DNA from: Hyphomicrobiales bacterium
GTDB taxonomy: Bacteria > Pseudomonadota > Alphaproteobacteria > Rhizobiales > Rhizobiaceae
Direction: 5' to 3'
Length of the DNA: 64,000 nt
Assembly: GCA_900468805.1 (NCBI GenBank)
Contig: UEIF01000041.1
Coordinates: 1 to 64,000 of the forward strand
Shown here one piece after another: positions 1-8,871 of this stretch; the stretch's first letter is position 1, and each line of letters starts with the position of its first letter. The notes beneath the pieces were generated by a model. It ran no database searches. It was not told the origin of the DNA and saw nothing but the letters and a program-made list of their open reading frames with translations. The translations under genes were made by a program, and so were the position numbers.

Positions 1-69
1 AGCGGCGACCGCCTGAAGACGAACATCGTCACAAACGCGGTCAATGTCGGTATTTCATACCACTGGTGA
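1..69 (+). CDS. Outer-membrane beta-barrel protein, C-terminal end only
   Basis: Only the last 22 codons are in the window, read in frame from base 1 with TGA at 67-69. The tail ends NAVNVGISYHW: alternating hydrophobic residues closing with an aromatic residue, the usual C-terminal beta-signal by which the BAM complex recognises outer-membrane barrels. Rhizobial Omp25/RopB-type porin-like proteins commonly end in a similar way. The family cannot be named from so short a piece. A hairpin repeat follows directly downstream. Confidence 0.55.
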   Translation, partial: SGDRLKTNIVTNAVNVGISYHW

Positions 70-74
70 TCTGG

Positions 75-139
75 TGCAATTCCAGCAAGAGTGTGCAGCG
101 GTTTTACGTCAGAATTGCGTGAAAACAAAGAGATAGAGC
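75..139 (-). repeat. Dispersed intergenic hairpin repeat (RIME-like), copy 1
   Basis: Reverse-strand copy of a roughly 65-bp element found again near 47930, 52177 and 61394. Shared blocks on its own strand are a CTCTATCTCTTTGTTTTCACG lead-in (variable), GCAATTC, then GCAAAA or GTAAAA, CCGCTGC, CTTTTGC or CTCTTGC, and GGAATTGC. The outer arms GCAATTC/GAATTGC and inner A-run/T-run arms pair, so the transcript can fold into a long imperfect hairpin. It lies directly after the stop of the outer-membrane protein gene. Confidence 0.7.
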
Positions 140-191
140 TTTTCCGGAATTCGAAGAAAGACGGAAATTCTCTAGAATTGGAGCTGCGGGA

Positions 192-638
192 CTATTTCGT
201 GCCGCAGCTCACCTTGCCTTCCACAACGAAGAAGTTGGCACCGCTTTCGATCCGTAGCGCGTAGGTGCCGCCGAAATTCGGCGAAGGCTTGTCGTGCCCA
301 CCGGCGAGAACCGCGAGATCCAGCGTCTCGCTTGCGGTATCACCACCTTCCGTATCGAAGACTTCCAGGCGCAGATCGCCATCGCGCGACCAGCGGTTCG
401 TGAGATCTTTCGATTCGAATATCCGCTTGTTGAAGTTTGGGGACTTGGCAGCATCCTTGAGCATCAGCGCGCCGCGGAAATGGATCAGCTTGTGGCCGCC
501 TCCATCTTCAAAAGCGCTTTCGAGCGTAAAGCGCACGTCCTTGTCATCGGCAGAACAGAAATAACGGCTGTCGGCGTGCGCCGCACCAGCCGCGCCAAGC
601 AATATGCCAAGCACCATAAATCCGCGCCACATAGCCAT
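192..638 (-). CDS. Periplasmic protein of unknown function with signal peptide
   Basis: This 148-residue protein begins with a clear Sec signal peptide (hydrophobic stretch at about residues 5-20, AHA cleavage motif near 20-22). The mature part is beta-rich and contains just two cysteines, one near each end (RYFCSAD and VSCGTK), which could form a disulfide in the periplasm. I do not recognise the family. It stands alone between the left-edge outer-membrane gene and the glc operon, whose last gene ends 34 bases upstream on the same strand, so read-through transcription from glcF is possible. Confidence 0.7.
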   Translation of the reverse strand: MAMWRGFMVLGILLGAAGAAHADSRYFCSADDKDVRFTLESAFEDGGGHKLIHFRGALMLKDAAKSPNFNKRIFESKDLTNRWSRDGDLRLEVFDTEGGDTASETLDLAVLAGGHDKPSPNFGGTYALRIESGANFFVVEGKVSCGTK

Positions 639-671
639 AACTCCCTGAGATCGACCGATGAATCGGTGATC

Positions 672-1982
672 TCAAACTAGCGGCAAACCTCTTAATTTTT
701 CAGGCACAGAGCCCCCGTAAGCCCAGTCCAGGAGCTCGACCGTATGCAGGATCGGCGTTGGCGTGCCCGACCTTATTTGGGTGATGCAGCCGATATTGCC
801 GGTCGCGATGATATCGGCCTTCGTCGCCTCGATGTTCTTGACCTTGCGGGCCTTCAGGACCGCGGAAATATCCGGCTGCATGATGTTGTAGGTGCCGGCC
901 GAGCCGCAGCAGAGATGGCCTTCGGCCGGATCGCGAACGGTAAAACCTGCCGCCTTGAGCAGATGCTTCGGCGCCATGGTGATCTTCTGGCCGTGCTGCA
1001 TGGAGCAGGCGGAATGATAGGCGACGGTAATGCCCCTCGGCATATGCGCAGGCAGTTCGAGGCCGGCGAGATATTCGGTGATGTCCTTGGCAAGGGCCGA
1101 GACGCGTGCCGCCTTGCCCGCATAGGCGGGGTCAAGGCGTAGCATGTGGCCGTAGTCCTTGATCGTCGTGCCGCACCCGGACGCGGTGATGATGATCGCA
1201 TCGAGGCCGCCAGCCTCGATCTCGCGGGTCCAGACATCGACATTGGCGCGGGCCGAAGCCAGAGCCTGTTCCTCGCGCCCCATATGGTGGACCAGCGCGC
1301 CGCAGCAGGCCTCTCCCTCGGGGACGATGACCTCTATACCAAGGCGGGTCAGCAGCCGGATGGTCGCCTCGTTGATGGCGGGATCGAGAACGGGCTGTGC
1401 GCAGCCGGTGAGGATCGCCACGCGTCCGCGCCGCTCGGCCTGCGGCTCATGCCGCCCGGGCCGAGCGAAGGGCGATGGTGCGGGAATGCTTGATGGCGCA
1501 AGCGCCAGCATGGCGGCGAACGGCTTCAGCGCCGGCCCGCGCATCAAGCCGGCAAAGGGGCGGCCGATCCGGGCAAGCGTCAGGGCTGCCCGAAAGCGGC
1601 CGGGATAGGGCAACACGGCCGCAAGGATGGCGCGCGTCAGCCGGTTCATGAACGGCCGCTTGTAGGTCTTTTCGATATGGGCTCGGGCATGGTCGACCAG
1701 ATGCATGTAATCGACGCCCGAAGGACAGGTGGTCGTGCAGGCAAGGCAGGACAGACAGCGGTCGATATGGGTGACGACTTGCGTATCCGCCGCGCGGTCG
1801 TTTTCCAGCATGTCCTTAATGAGATAAATGCGCCCGCGGGGGCTATCAAGCTCGTTGCCGAGAGTGACGTAGGTCGGACAGGTGGCGGTGCAGAATCCGC
1901 AATGCACGCACTTGCGCAGGATCTGTTCGGATTCGGCTACATGCGGATCGGCAAGCTGGGCAAGAGTAAAGTTGGTCTGCAT
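672..1982 (-). CDS. glcF: Glycolate oxidase iron-sulfur subunit GlcF
   Basis: GlcF is the electron-transfer subunit of membrane-associated glycolate dehydrogenase, which oxidises glycolate to glyoxylate. Two ferredoxin-type 4Fe-4S motifs are visible near the N-terminus (CVHCGFCTATCP about residues 25-36, CLSCLACTTTCP about 77-88), followed by two CCG-domain cysteine pairs (EACCGALVHH and HLCCGSAG) typical of the heterodisulfide-reductase-like half. At 436 residues it is close to the usual family length. It starts one base after the glcE stop, as the third gene of a glcD-glcE-glcF operon read leftward. No defect is seen. Confidence 0.93.
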   Translation of the reverse strand: MQTNFTLAQLADPHVAESEQILRKCVHCGFCTATCPTYVTLGNELDSPRGRIYLIKDMLENDRAADTQVVTHIDRCLSCLACTTTCPSGVDYMHLVDHARAHIEKTYKRPFMNRLTRAILAAVLPYPGRFRAALTLARIGRPFAGLMRGPALKPFAAMLALAPSSIPAPSPFARPGRHEPQAERRGRVAILTGCAQPVLDPAINEATIRLLTRLGIEVIVPEGEACCGALVHHMGREEQALASARANVDVWTREIEAGGLDAIIITASGCGTTIKDYGHMLRLDPAYAGKAARVSALAKDITEYLAGLELPAHMPRGITVAYHSACSMQHGQKITMAPKHLLKAAGFTVRDPAEGHLCCGSAGTYNIMQPDISAVLKARKVKNIEATKADIIATGNIGCITQIRSGTPTPILHTVELLDWAYGGSVPEKLRGLPLV

Positions 1983-1983
1983 T

Positions 1984-3189
1984 TCAGTGTCCCGCCATCT
2001 TCCCCGGATTCAATATCCCCGTCGGATCGAACTTTTCCTTCACGCGGCGCGAAAGCAGTGCCACTGCCTCTTCCTCCGGTTGGAAGGCTGATATCGCCGC
2101 CCTTGCCTCAGCCGAGGCGCGGATCAGCGTCGCATGGCCGCCACCGAGCGCCCTGATGAAGCGGCGGACCAGACCGGCTTCCGGATCTGCCTCCATGCGC
2201 ATCCAGACGAGGCCACCCTGCCAATCATAGAAAGCATCGACGCCGGCTTCCAGCCTGAGGGCCGCGACAAGCTGATGGCCAGTACCGGGCGCGACCGAAA
2301 CCCGCCAGACCGGCCGTGCCGTTCCGTCAGCGTAAGGTGCGACGTCGCGGATCTCCTGCCAGAGCTGCCGGCTGGCGGCCTGATCCAGCCTTGCAGTTGG
2401 GCCAAACGACGCCATCGCCGACAGAAGTTTTACCGCGCGTGAGTCTACCGAACCCGGCAGACCTTCGATACGCAGCACCGTCGCCTCTCCTTCGGGCAGT
2501 TTGCCACCGAGAAACTTCCACGTCACGGTCAACGGCAGGTGTGCCGCGCCGGTGACGTCCATCGGCAGGGCCATGGCCGCTGCCATCGCATTTGCGGCCT
2601 CGGCATCATTTAGACCGGAGATGACGACGGTCTCCTCGGTCTTCGCGCGCGGCGGCACGCGAAAGGTGACCTCGGTCAGGAAACCCAACGTGCCATGCGA
2701 GCCAGCCAGCAGCTTCACCAGATCCAGACCCGTGACATTCTTCATCACCCGGCCACCGGCCTTGATGATCTCGCCCTTGCCATTGACGAAGCGGATGCCG
2801 AGCAGGCTGTCACGCGCCGCACCCGCAACAAAACGGCGCGGACCGGAGACATTGGCGGCAAAGACACCGCCGATCGTCGGTTCACCCGACGTACCCATCA
2901 GGGCGCGATGATCCATGGGCTCGAAGGCGAGCATCTGGCCGTTTTCGGCAAGGGCCGCCTCAACGTCGGCAAGCGGCGTGCCCGCTCTTGCGCTCATGAC
3001 CATCTCGCCGGGATTATAGGCAACAATGCCGGAAAGGCCGGTCGAGCCCAGACGATCTTCCGCCTCGACCGCATTCCCGAACCCGGACCGCGTATCGCCG
3101 CCGCTGATGGCGAGCGCTCGGCCCTCTTGCGCATGCGCGCGGATGACCGCCGCGGCTTCCTCTTCGCTTGCAGGCACCAGATCGATCAT
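1984..3189 (-). CDS. glcE: Glycolate oxidase FAD-binding subunit GlcE
   Basis: GlcE is the smaller FAD-binding subunit of glycolate dehydrogenase. The protein of about 401 residues carries the PCMH-type FAD domain in its first half, with AISGGDTRSGFG near residues 28-39, the MGTSGEPTIGGVFAAN block and GRVMKNVTGLDLVKLLAGSHGTLG, a stretch typical of GlcE. The chosen ATG (MIDLVPASEEE) gives the family-like N-terminus and overlaps the glcD stop as ATGA, indicating translational coupling. The open frame runs about 470 bases further upstream, but that part only shadows glcD in another frame. Confidence 0.92.
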   Translation of the reverse strand: MIDLVPASEEEAAAVIRAHAQEGRALAISGGDTRSGFGNAVEAEDRLGSTGLSGIVAYNPGEMVMSARAGTPLADVEAALAENGQMLAFEPMDHRALMGTSGEPTIGGVFAANVSGPRRFVAGAARDSLLGIRFVNGKGEIIKAGGRVMKNVTGLDLVKLLAGSHGTLGFLTEVTFRVPPRAKTEETVVISGLNDAEAANAMAAAMALPMDVTGAAHLPLTVTWKFLGGKLPEGEATVLRIEGLPGSVDSRAVKLLSAMASFGPTARLDQAASRQLWQEIRDVAPYADGTARPVWRVSVAPGTGHQLVAALRLEAGVDAFYDWQGGLVWMRMEADPEAGLVRRFIRALGGGHATLIRASAEARAAISAFQPEEEAVALLSRRVKEKFDPTGILNPGKMAGH

Positions 3190-4625
3190 GCGGCAGGACG
3201 CCCCTCGAGCGGGAAAACCTTGGAAGGGTTCAGCAACCATTGCGGATCGAAGGCGGCGCGCGCCGCCATCTGCTGGGCGAGATCGGCCTCGGAATATTGA
3301 TGGCGCATCAGGTCGCGTTTTTCGATCCCAACGCCATGTTCGCCGGTCAGGCAGCCGCCGGCATCGACGCAGAGCTTCAGTATCTCGTTGCCGGCCGCTT
3401 CGGCGTTTGCCGCGTCCTTGGCGTCGTTGGCATTGAAGAGGATCAGCGGATGCATGTTGCCGTCGCCCGCATGGAAAACGTTGGCGACGCGCAGCCCATA
3501 GTTCGCGACGATCTCCGAGGTGCGCTTCAGCACAAACGAAAGCTGGCTCAGCGGCACGGTGCCATCCATGCAGATGTAATCGGCGATGCGGCCGGTCGCG
3601 CCGAAGGCCGATTTGCGGCCCTTCCAGATCAGCGCCGCCTCGGTTGCCGACTGGCATTCACGTACCGTCTTGACGCCATGGGTACGGGCAATCTCGACAA
3701 TGCTTTTCAGCATGTCGTCCATTTCCGCCTCCGATCCCTCGACCTCGACGATGAGCAGCGCACCGACATCAAGCGGATAACCGGCATGGGCAAAGGCCTC
3801 GCAGATCTCGATCGACGGCTTGTCCATGAATTCGATGGCGACGGGAATGATGCCGGCGGCGATGACATCGGCCACACAACTGCCGGCCTCTTCCGAGCTT
3901 TCGAAACCGAAAAGAACCGGGCGGGCGCCCTCGGGCTTTGCAATCAGGCGCACCGTCGCTTCGGTGACGATGCCGAGCTGGCCCTCATGGCCGCAGACAA
4001 GGCCGAGCAGATCGTAGCCCGCCGCATCCAACGCCTTGCCGCCGAGATCGATCACCGTCCCATCGGTCAGCACCATCTTGACGCCGAGCAGGTTGTTGGT
4101 CGTCACGCCATATTTCAGGCAGTGAGCGCCACCGGAATTCATGCCGATATTGCCGCCGATCGTGCAGGCAAGCTGAGAACTCGGGTCGGGCGCATAGAAG
4201 AAACCGTCCGCGGAGACGGCTTCCGAAATGTTAAGATTGGTCACGCCGGCCTGAACGACCGCGCAGCGATTGGCGAAGTCGATGTCGAGAATACGGTTCA
4301 TCTTCGACAGGCCGAGCACGACGGCGTCTTCCTGCGGGATCGCGCCGCCCGAAAGCGAGGTGCCGGCCCCGCGAGGGACGACCGGAATGCCGTAGCGATG
4401 ACAGTATTTCATGACAGCTGCCGCTTCCGCCGTCGATCGCGGCAGGGCGACTGCGAGCGGAAGGCGGCGGTAGGAAACGAAGGCATCCGTCTCGAAGGGC
4501 ACGAGCTCGCGCGCTTCATGGATCAGACATTCCGGCGGCAGGAGATCGATAAGATCGGCGACAATTTCCCGGCGGCGCGCCAGAACATCGGGGCGTGGAG
4601 CGAGAAACGAAATGGCGTCGGACAT
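3186..4625 (-). CDS. glcD: Glycolate oxidase catalytic subunit GlcD
   Basis: GlcD is the larger FAD-linked subunit that binds glycolate. The 479-residue protein has the FAD-binding motif PVVPRGAGTSLSGGA near residue 75, the following glycine-rich GGNIGMNSGGAHCLKYGVT, and the C-terminal FAD-oxidase domain with HAGDGNMHP and GEHGVGIEKR. The start was set at MSDAISFLAPRPDV because GGGAGAAC sits just upstream and the N-terminus then matches the family; longer in-frame extensions have no ribosome site. It heads the glcDEF operon and faces a divergent LysR gene across about 136 bases, a plausible shared control region. Confidence 0.94.
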   Translation of the reverse strand: MSDAISFLAPRPDVLARRREIVADLIDLLPPECLIHEARELVPFETDAFVSYRRLPLAVALPRSTAEAAAVMKYCHRYGIPVVPRGAGTSLSGGAIPQEDAVVLGLSKMNRILDIDFANRCAVVQAGVTNLNISEAVSADGFFYAPDPSSQLACTIGGNIGMNSGGAHCLKYGVTTNNLLGVKMVLTDGTVIDLGGKALDAAGYDLLGLVCGHEGQLGIVTEATVRLIAKPEGARPVLFGFESSEEAGSCVADVIAAGIIPVAIEFMDKPSIEICEAFAHAGYPLDVGALLIVEVEGSEAEMDDMLKSIVEIARTHGVKTVRECQSATEAALIWKGRKSAFGATGRIADYICMDGTVPLSQLSFVLKRTSEIVANYGLRVANVFHAGDGNMHPLILFNANDAKDAANAEAAGNEILKLCVDAGGCLTGEHGVGIEKRDLMRHQYSEADLAQQMAARAAFDPQWLLNPSKVFPLEGRPAA

Positions 4626-4761
4626 GGCGTTCTCCCTCGGCCAACATGACGGAAACCGATGGCAATTCCTCCCGGTCACCGGTTCTTTGGGCTTAGCACT
4701 TTCCCGAAACCGGCGCAAATGTTAAGCACTTATGCCAAAAGGGAAAAAGTTACAAAAGCTT

Positions 4762-5658
4762 ATGACCAATCTGGGTGATCTCGAAATCTTTGCCAAGGTC
4801 GTTTCGACCGGCAGCATGTCGCTCGCCGGCCGCGCGCTCGGCTTTTCCCCTGCCGTCGTTTCCAAGCGCATCAAGCGGCTGGAAGATCGGCTCGGCACGC
4901 GGCTTTTGCAGCGCACGACGCGGCAGATCTCGCTGACCGAAGCGGGCCAAGGTTTCTACGACCGTGTTCTCGGCATTCTGGCAGGGCTGGAGGAAGCGGA
5001 ATTCTACATTTCCGGCCGCTCGGCGCAGATGCATGGCACGCTGAAAATCTCCGCCCCCACCTCCTTCGGCCGCATGCATATCGCGCCACATCTGAAATTC
5101 TTCATGGAGGCGCATCCGGAACTCACCATCAATCTGGTGCTGACCGATGAGTTCAGCGATATCGTCGGCGGCGGCTTCGATCTGGCCATCCGCATTGCGG
5201 AACTGACCGATTCCAGCCTTGTCGCGCGCCGCCTGGCTCCGGTGCGCCGGGTACTCTGCGCCTCGCCGGATTATGTCGCCGCCCACGGCATGCCGGAACA
5301 TATCGAAGAACTGAAACAGCATCGCTGTCTGCCGGCCCACAACAATGACGTCTGGCGGTTGGACGGACCAGACGGAGCATTCAGCCTGCGGCCCGAGGGC
5401 ACGCTGATCACCAATTCGAGCGAGGTGATCCGCGAGACGGTCATTGCCGGCCTCGGCATTGCCCTGCGCTCCACCTGGGATATCGGTGAGGAGTTGAAGG
5501 ACGGCAGGCTGATTCAGGTGCTGCCATCCTATGAAGGTTCGCACAATGTGACTCTCTCTGCGGTCTACCCCAGCCGCCAGTTCCTGCCGGCCAAGGTACG
5601 TCTGTTCATCGACTATCTGGCCGAGCTCTACGGCCCGGATCCCTACTGGGAGCACTGA
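4762..5658 (+). CDS. LysR-family regulator, divergent from glcDEF
   Basis: LysR-type activator or repressor of about 298 residues. The winged helix-turn-helix occupies residues 5-65 (FAKVVSTGSMSLAGRALGFSP, then SKRIKRLEDRLGTRLLQRTTR) and the effector-binding domain follows (GTLKISAPTSFGR onward). It belongs to the DsdC/GcvA-like group with the GGGFDLAIRIAELTDSSLVARRL motif. Two in-frame ATGs exist, at 4732 and 4762; the second gives the usual LysR N-terminus, although neither has a strong ribosome site. Because it diverges from glcD, I infer that it controls glycolate oxidation. Escherichia coli uses a GntR protein, GlcC, for that role. Confidence 0.85.
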   Translation: MTNLGDLEIFAKVVSTGSMSLAGRALGFSPAVVSKRIKRLEDRLGTRLLQRTTRQISLTEAGQGFYDRVLGILAGLEEAEFYISGRSAQMHGTLKISAPTSFGRMHIAPHLKFFMEAHPELTINLVLTDEFSDIVGGGFDLAIRIAELTDSSLVARRLAPVRRVLCASPDYVAAHGMPEHIEELKQHRCLPAHNNDVWRLDGPDGAFSLRPEGTLITNSSEVIRETVIAGLGIALRSTWDIGEELKDGRLIQVLPSYEGSHNVTLSAVYPSRQFLPAKVRLFIDYLAELYGPDPYWEH

Positions 5659-5684
5659 GCGAACGAGTTCCGGCAAGCAACTGG

Positions 5685-6536
5685 CTAATGTGCCAGCCGT
5701 TCGATGACGAGATCAAGCAGCGCCCGCAGCCGGGCCAGCCGTTTCATGTCGCGATGATAGCCGACCCATGTATCGCGGCCGGGTGGTGCTTCGCCGAGAT
5801 CGACATGTTCGATGGCCGCGATGGAATCGCCGAGCGGACGCGGCAGCACGGCAAGGCCGGCACCGTTGGCGCAAAGGGTCGCCTGTACATCTCTGTTATT
5901 GCTGCGCATGACGATATCGGCCTTCGGCAGCAGACGCCTCAGCCAGCCGACATCGGGCATTCCGCCGAAGGCCTCATCCATGGTGATAAGCCGCACGCCG
6001 GTTCCATTGCCGGTTTCAGGATGAGTCAGGCCACGGCGGATATAGAGACCGTAATCGATATGCACGAGCTTGCGGGATATGACCTCGGTCTCGGTGAAAG
6101 GCGCAATACGGAAGACGATATCGGCCTCGCGACGTGAGAGGCTCATCAAGCGGCTGTCGGTCAAAAGCTCAATGACGACCTTGGGATAGGCAGCCGAGAA
6201 CTCCGCCAGGATGGGCGAGAGCACGTGAGCGCCGAACCAATCCGAGGAGGAAAGCCGTAGCAACCCATCGAGTTGTCTGTTCTGGCCGGCGAGTTCACGC
6301 TCCAACCCGAGCGCTTCTTCTTCCATGCGTTCGGCGCGGGCAAAGACGGTCGTGCCTTCATCCGTCAGGACAAAACCATCGGCCGTTCGCTGAAAAAGCG
6401 TCTGGCCGAGCGAGGCTTCCAGCACCCGGAGGCGGCGACCCATGGTTGGCTGCGTCAGCCCGAGGCTGCGCGCTGCTGCACCAAGGGTTCCAAGCCGCGC
6501 GATTGCCAGGAAGAGTTTTAGGTCGCTCCATTCCAC
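5685..6536 (-). CDS. LysR-family regulator, divergent from a quinone oxidoreductase gene
   Basis: LysR regulator of 283 residues starting at GTG (MEWSDLKLFLAIARLGTL). The DNA-binding domain covers about residues 3-62, with TQPTMGRRLRVLEASLGQTLFQR as recognition helix and wing. The effector domain has LSSSDWFGAHVLSPIL and the DIVFRIAPFTETEVISRKL stretch, like regulators of the short family of LysR proteins that begin MEWSDL or MNWDDL. It diverges from the zinc-independent oxidoreductase at 6639 with about 100 bases between them, so that gene is its most likely target. The effector is unknown. Confidence 0.85.
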   Translation of the reverse strand: MEWSDLKLFLAIARLGTLGAAARSLGLTQPTMGRRLRVLEASLGQTLFQRTADGFVLTDEGTTVFARAERMEEEALGLERELAGQNRQLDGLLRLSSSDWFGAHVLSPILAEFSAAYPKVVIELLTDSRLMSLSRREADIVFRIAPFTETEVISRKLVHIDYGLYIRRGLTHPETGNGTGVRLITMDEAFGGMPDVGWLRRLLPKADIVMRSNNRDVQATLCANGAGLAVLPRPLGDSIAAIEHVDLGEAPPGRDTWVGYHRDMKRLARLRALLDLVIERLAH

Positions 6537-6638
6537 GGCTTACACCCAATTAAAAATGCATGATCGATAGTCTTTATCTTTAGTTTCCATTCGAAATTCA
6601 ATGCCGCATTCTTCGGCCCACAAACCAAGGAGAATTCC

Positions 6639-7625
6639 ATGAGCACGATGAAAGCAGCGCTGGTCGAAACGCAGAATGCCGAATTCCAGGTCGTCGATAT
6701 CGCCAGGCCGGTTGCCGGACCTGGCCAGATCCTCGTCCGCATCAAGGCCGCGGCGCTCAATCCGCTGGACCTTAAGATCCGCGCCGGCGAGGCCGCACAT
6801 GCCCGCCACCCCCTGCCCGCCATCCTTGGCATCGACATGGCCGGTATCGTCGAAGCGGTCGGCCCCGGTGTGACAGGCTTTCGCCCCGGCGACGAAGTCT
6901 ATGGCATGACCGGCGGTGTCGGTGGTCTGCAGGGATCGCTTGCCGAATTTGCAGCTGTCGATGCCGATCTCGTCGCTCTGAAGCCGCGCAATCTCTCCAT
7001 GCGCCAAGCGGCAGCCCTGCCGCTGATCGCGATCACCGCCTGGGAGGGGCTGGAAGACCGCACACAGGTAAGGTCCGGGCAGAAGGTGCTGGTCATCGGC
7101 GGTGGTGGTGGCGTCGGCCACATCGCTGTGCAGATGGCGGTTGCTGCCGGTGCCGAGGTCTATGCCGTCGATGGCGGTTCGAAGGCCGACTATATCCGTA
7201 GCATAGGCGCAACGCCGATCGACTATGCAGTTGCGACAGTCGAGGACTACGTCGCCCGGTATACCGAAGGCAAAGGCTTCGACGTCGTCTACGACACGAT
7301 CGGCGGAAAGGGGCTCGATGCCGCCTTCCAGGCGGTCGCCAAGTTTGGCCACGTCGTCAGCAGCCTCGGCTGGGGCACACATGCTCTGGCGCCGCTGTCC
7401 TTCAAGGGAGCAAGCTATTCAGGCGTCTTCACGCTGGCGCCGCTCTTGATCGGTGAAGACCGCGCCCATCACGGCGAGATTCTTAAGCAAGTCGCATTGC
7501 GTGTCGAAGCCGGAGCGCTGATGCCGAACCTCGACCCGCGGCAATTTTCGCTCGCCGAGGTCGGTGAGGCCTATCGTCGGCTGGAAAGCCGGCAGGGCGA
7601 AGGCAAGGTAGTCGTCGAGATCTAA
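6639..7625 (+). CDS. NADPH:quinone oxidoreductase, zinc-independent MDR family
   Basis: Medium-chain dehydrogenase/reductase of 328 residues in the quinone oxidoreductase (zeta-crystallin) branch, which reduces quinones or enones with NADPH in the cytoplasm. The GroES-like N-terminal domain carries VRIKAAALNPLDLKIRAGE and GIDMAGIVEAVGPGVTGFRPGDEVYG. The Rossmann motif VLVIGGGGGVGHIAVQMA lies near residue 150. The cysteine ligands of zinc alcohol dehydrogenases are missing. AAGGAG sits 8 bases before the ATG. Its end overlaps the convergent gene at 7622 by four bases. The divergent LysR gene probably regulates it; the natural substrate is unknown. Confidence 0.88.
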   Translation: MSTMKAALVETQNAEFQVVDIARPVAGPGQILVRIKAAALNPLDLKIRAGEAAHARHPLPAILGIDMAGIVEAVGPGVTGFRPGDEVYGMTGGVGGLQGSLAEFAAVDADLVALKPRNLSMRQAAALPLIAITAWEGLEDRTQVRSGQKVLVIGGGGGVGHIAVQMAVAAGAEVYAVDGGSKADYIRSIGATPIDYAVATVEDYVARYTEGKGFDVVYDTIGGKGLDAAFQAVAKFGHVVSSLGWGTHALAPLSFKGASYSGVFTLAPLLIGEDRAHHGEILKQVALRVEAGALMPNLDPRQFSLAEVGEAYRRLESRQGEGKVVVEI

Positions 7626-8779
7626 CGCGCCAGATCGAGATAAGCGCTCGCCACCATCGCATCGATGTCGGCGGGCACCGGCACGATGCAGGATTCGGCG
7701 CCAACACCGTGTTTTGCGACACGCTCCAGGCAGCGGGCCTGCAGCGTGAAGCCGAGGTCCATGGATTCCACCGAGTTGCCCAGGGGTCGTGGACCGGCGA
7801 GATTGGCCATATGGCCGCCGCCAAGCACGTGGAAGGAGCGGCCATCCTTCAGGTGGAAAGTCTCGATATGATCGGCTTCATATCGGTCGATGCCAGCGAC
7901 ATCGGGATGGCTGCGAAAGGCTGCGACATCGATCTCACGCGGGAAATGGCCGCCGTTCATCAGGATCGCGCCGTCCTTGATGAGCGGCAGATCGGCTGCG
8001 GTGACGATATCAGGGAAACCCGTGACAGTTGCGATCACGTCCGCCGAGCGGATCGCCTGTTCGCGGAGCGGCGTGATGAAGCCGTCCAGATGCGCCTCCA
8101 GGCTGGTAACAGGATCGATATCGACGACGCGTACCGTCGAGAAGGCGTTGCGGAAGGCGGCGGCCGTGCCCTTGCCGCAGGCGCCGTAACCGAAGACGGT
8201 CACACGCTTGCCATTGGTAGAGCGGTTGGTGAAGCGCATGTAGCTTTCGAACAGGCTCTGGCCGACGGCATGCTTGTTTTCGGCGAATTGCTTGATCGGG
8301 CTGTCGTTGATGACGAGGATCGGCATTGCCAGCTTGTCGCGCATCGGCAGCAGGCGGGTCCGGCCGGAGGTCGTTTCTTCCGTACCGCCGAGCAAATTGG
8401 CGTGGGGCCTTTCGGCCGCGATGGCGAAGAGATCACCACCATTGTCCAGCAAGAGATCGGGCTTTTCTGCAACGACGGCTTCAAGGCTCCGGTGATGGGC
8501 GACGGGATCGGTCGTCTGGGTCGCGAAGACGGTGATGCCCTGCGCGCGCAGGAATTCCACGGTCGCCGGCTGGGTGCTGTTCAGATTACCGGTGCAGATC
8601 AGGCGCGCGCCACCGGCCCGCAAGGTCAGCAACAGAGCGACCGTCTTCGGCTCCAGATGGATGCCGGTGCCGATGGACAAGCCTTCAAACGGCCGCGTGT
8701 TTTCAAATTCCGCCGCCGTTTCCTTCAGCAGGCGGCAGCTATTGCCGATCCAGTCGATGCGTGTCGCAAGCTTTTCCAT
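7622..8779 (-). CDS. Divergent S-adenosylhomocysteine-hydrolase-like protein
   Basis: The 385-residue protein is clearly related to adenosylhomocysteinase. It has GGTEETTSGRTRLLPM, the substrate-domain block VINDSPIKQFAENK, the NAD-binding GYGACGKGTAAAFR followed by DIDPVTSLEAHLDGF, and NGGHFPREIDV in place of the usual NIGHFDxEIDV. It is about 80 residues shorter than typical bacterial AhcY. Within the aligned KxKFDNLYGC motif of AhcY, the second lysine, the aspartate and the cysteine are not conserved here, so the canonical reaction is doubtful. It is transcribed in the same direction as the upstream LysR gene and converges with the oxidoreductase. True AhcY is probably encoded elsewhere. 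Confidence 0.75.
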   Translation of the reverse strand: MEKLATRIDWIGNSCRLLKETAAEFENTRPFEGLSIGTGIHLEPKTVALLLTLRAGGARLICTGNLNSTQPATVEFLRAQGITVFATQTTDPVAHHRSLEAVVAEKPDLLLDNGGDLFAIAAERPHANLLGGTEETTSGRTRLLPMRDKLAMPILVINDSPIKQFAENKHAVGQSLFESYMRFTNRSTNGKRVTVFGYGACGKGTAAAFRNAFSTVRVVDIDPVTSLEAHLDGFITPLREQAIRSADVIATVTGFPDIVTAADLPLIKDGAILMNGGHFPREIDVAAFRSHPDVAGIDRYEADHIETFHLKDGRSFHVLGGGHMANLAGPRPLGNSVESMDLGFTLQARCLERVAKHGVGAESCIVPVPADIDAMVASAYLDLAR

Positions 8780-8871
8780 CTCATGCCCTTTCGTTGCCCT
8801 GATCTAGCGAGCAAAAGACAGGGCCGACATGGAGATATTTCTGACGAAAGGGCAGAAAAACTGCCCTTTCG

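Noticed and set aside
3168..4649. Long forward open frame (493 codons) opposite glcD
   Set aside because: It is the antisense shadow of glcD in GC-rich DNA; its sequence lacks recognisable domains and glcD has all family motifs.
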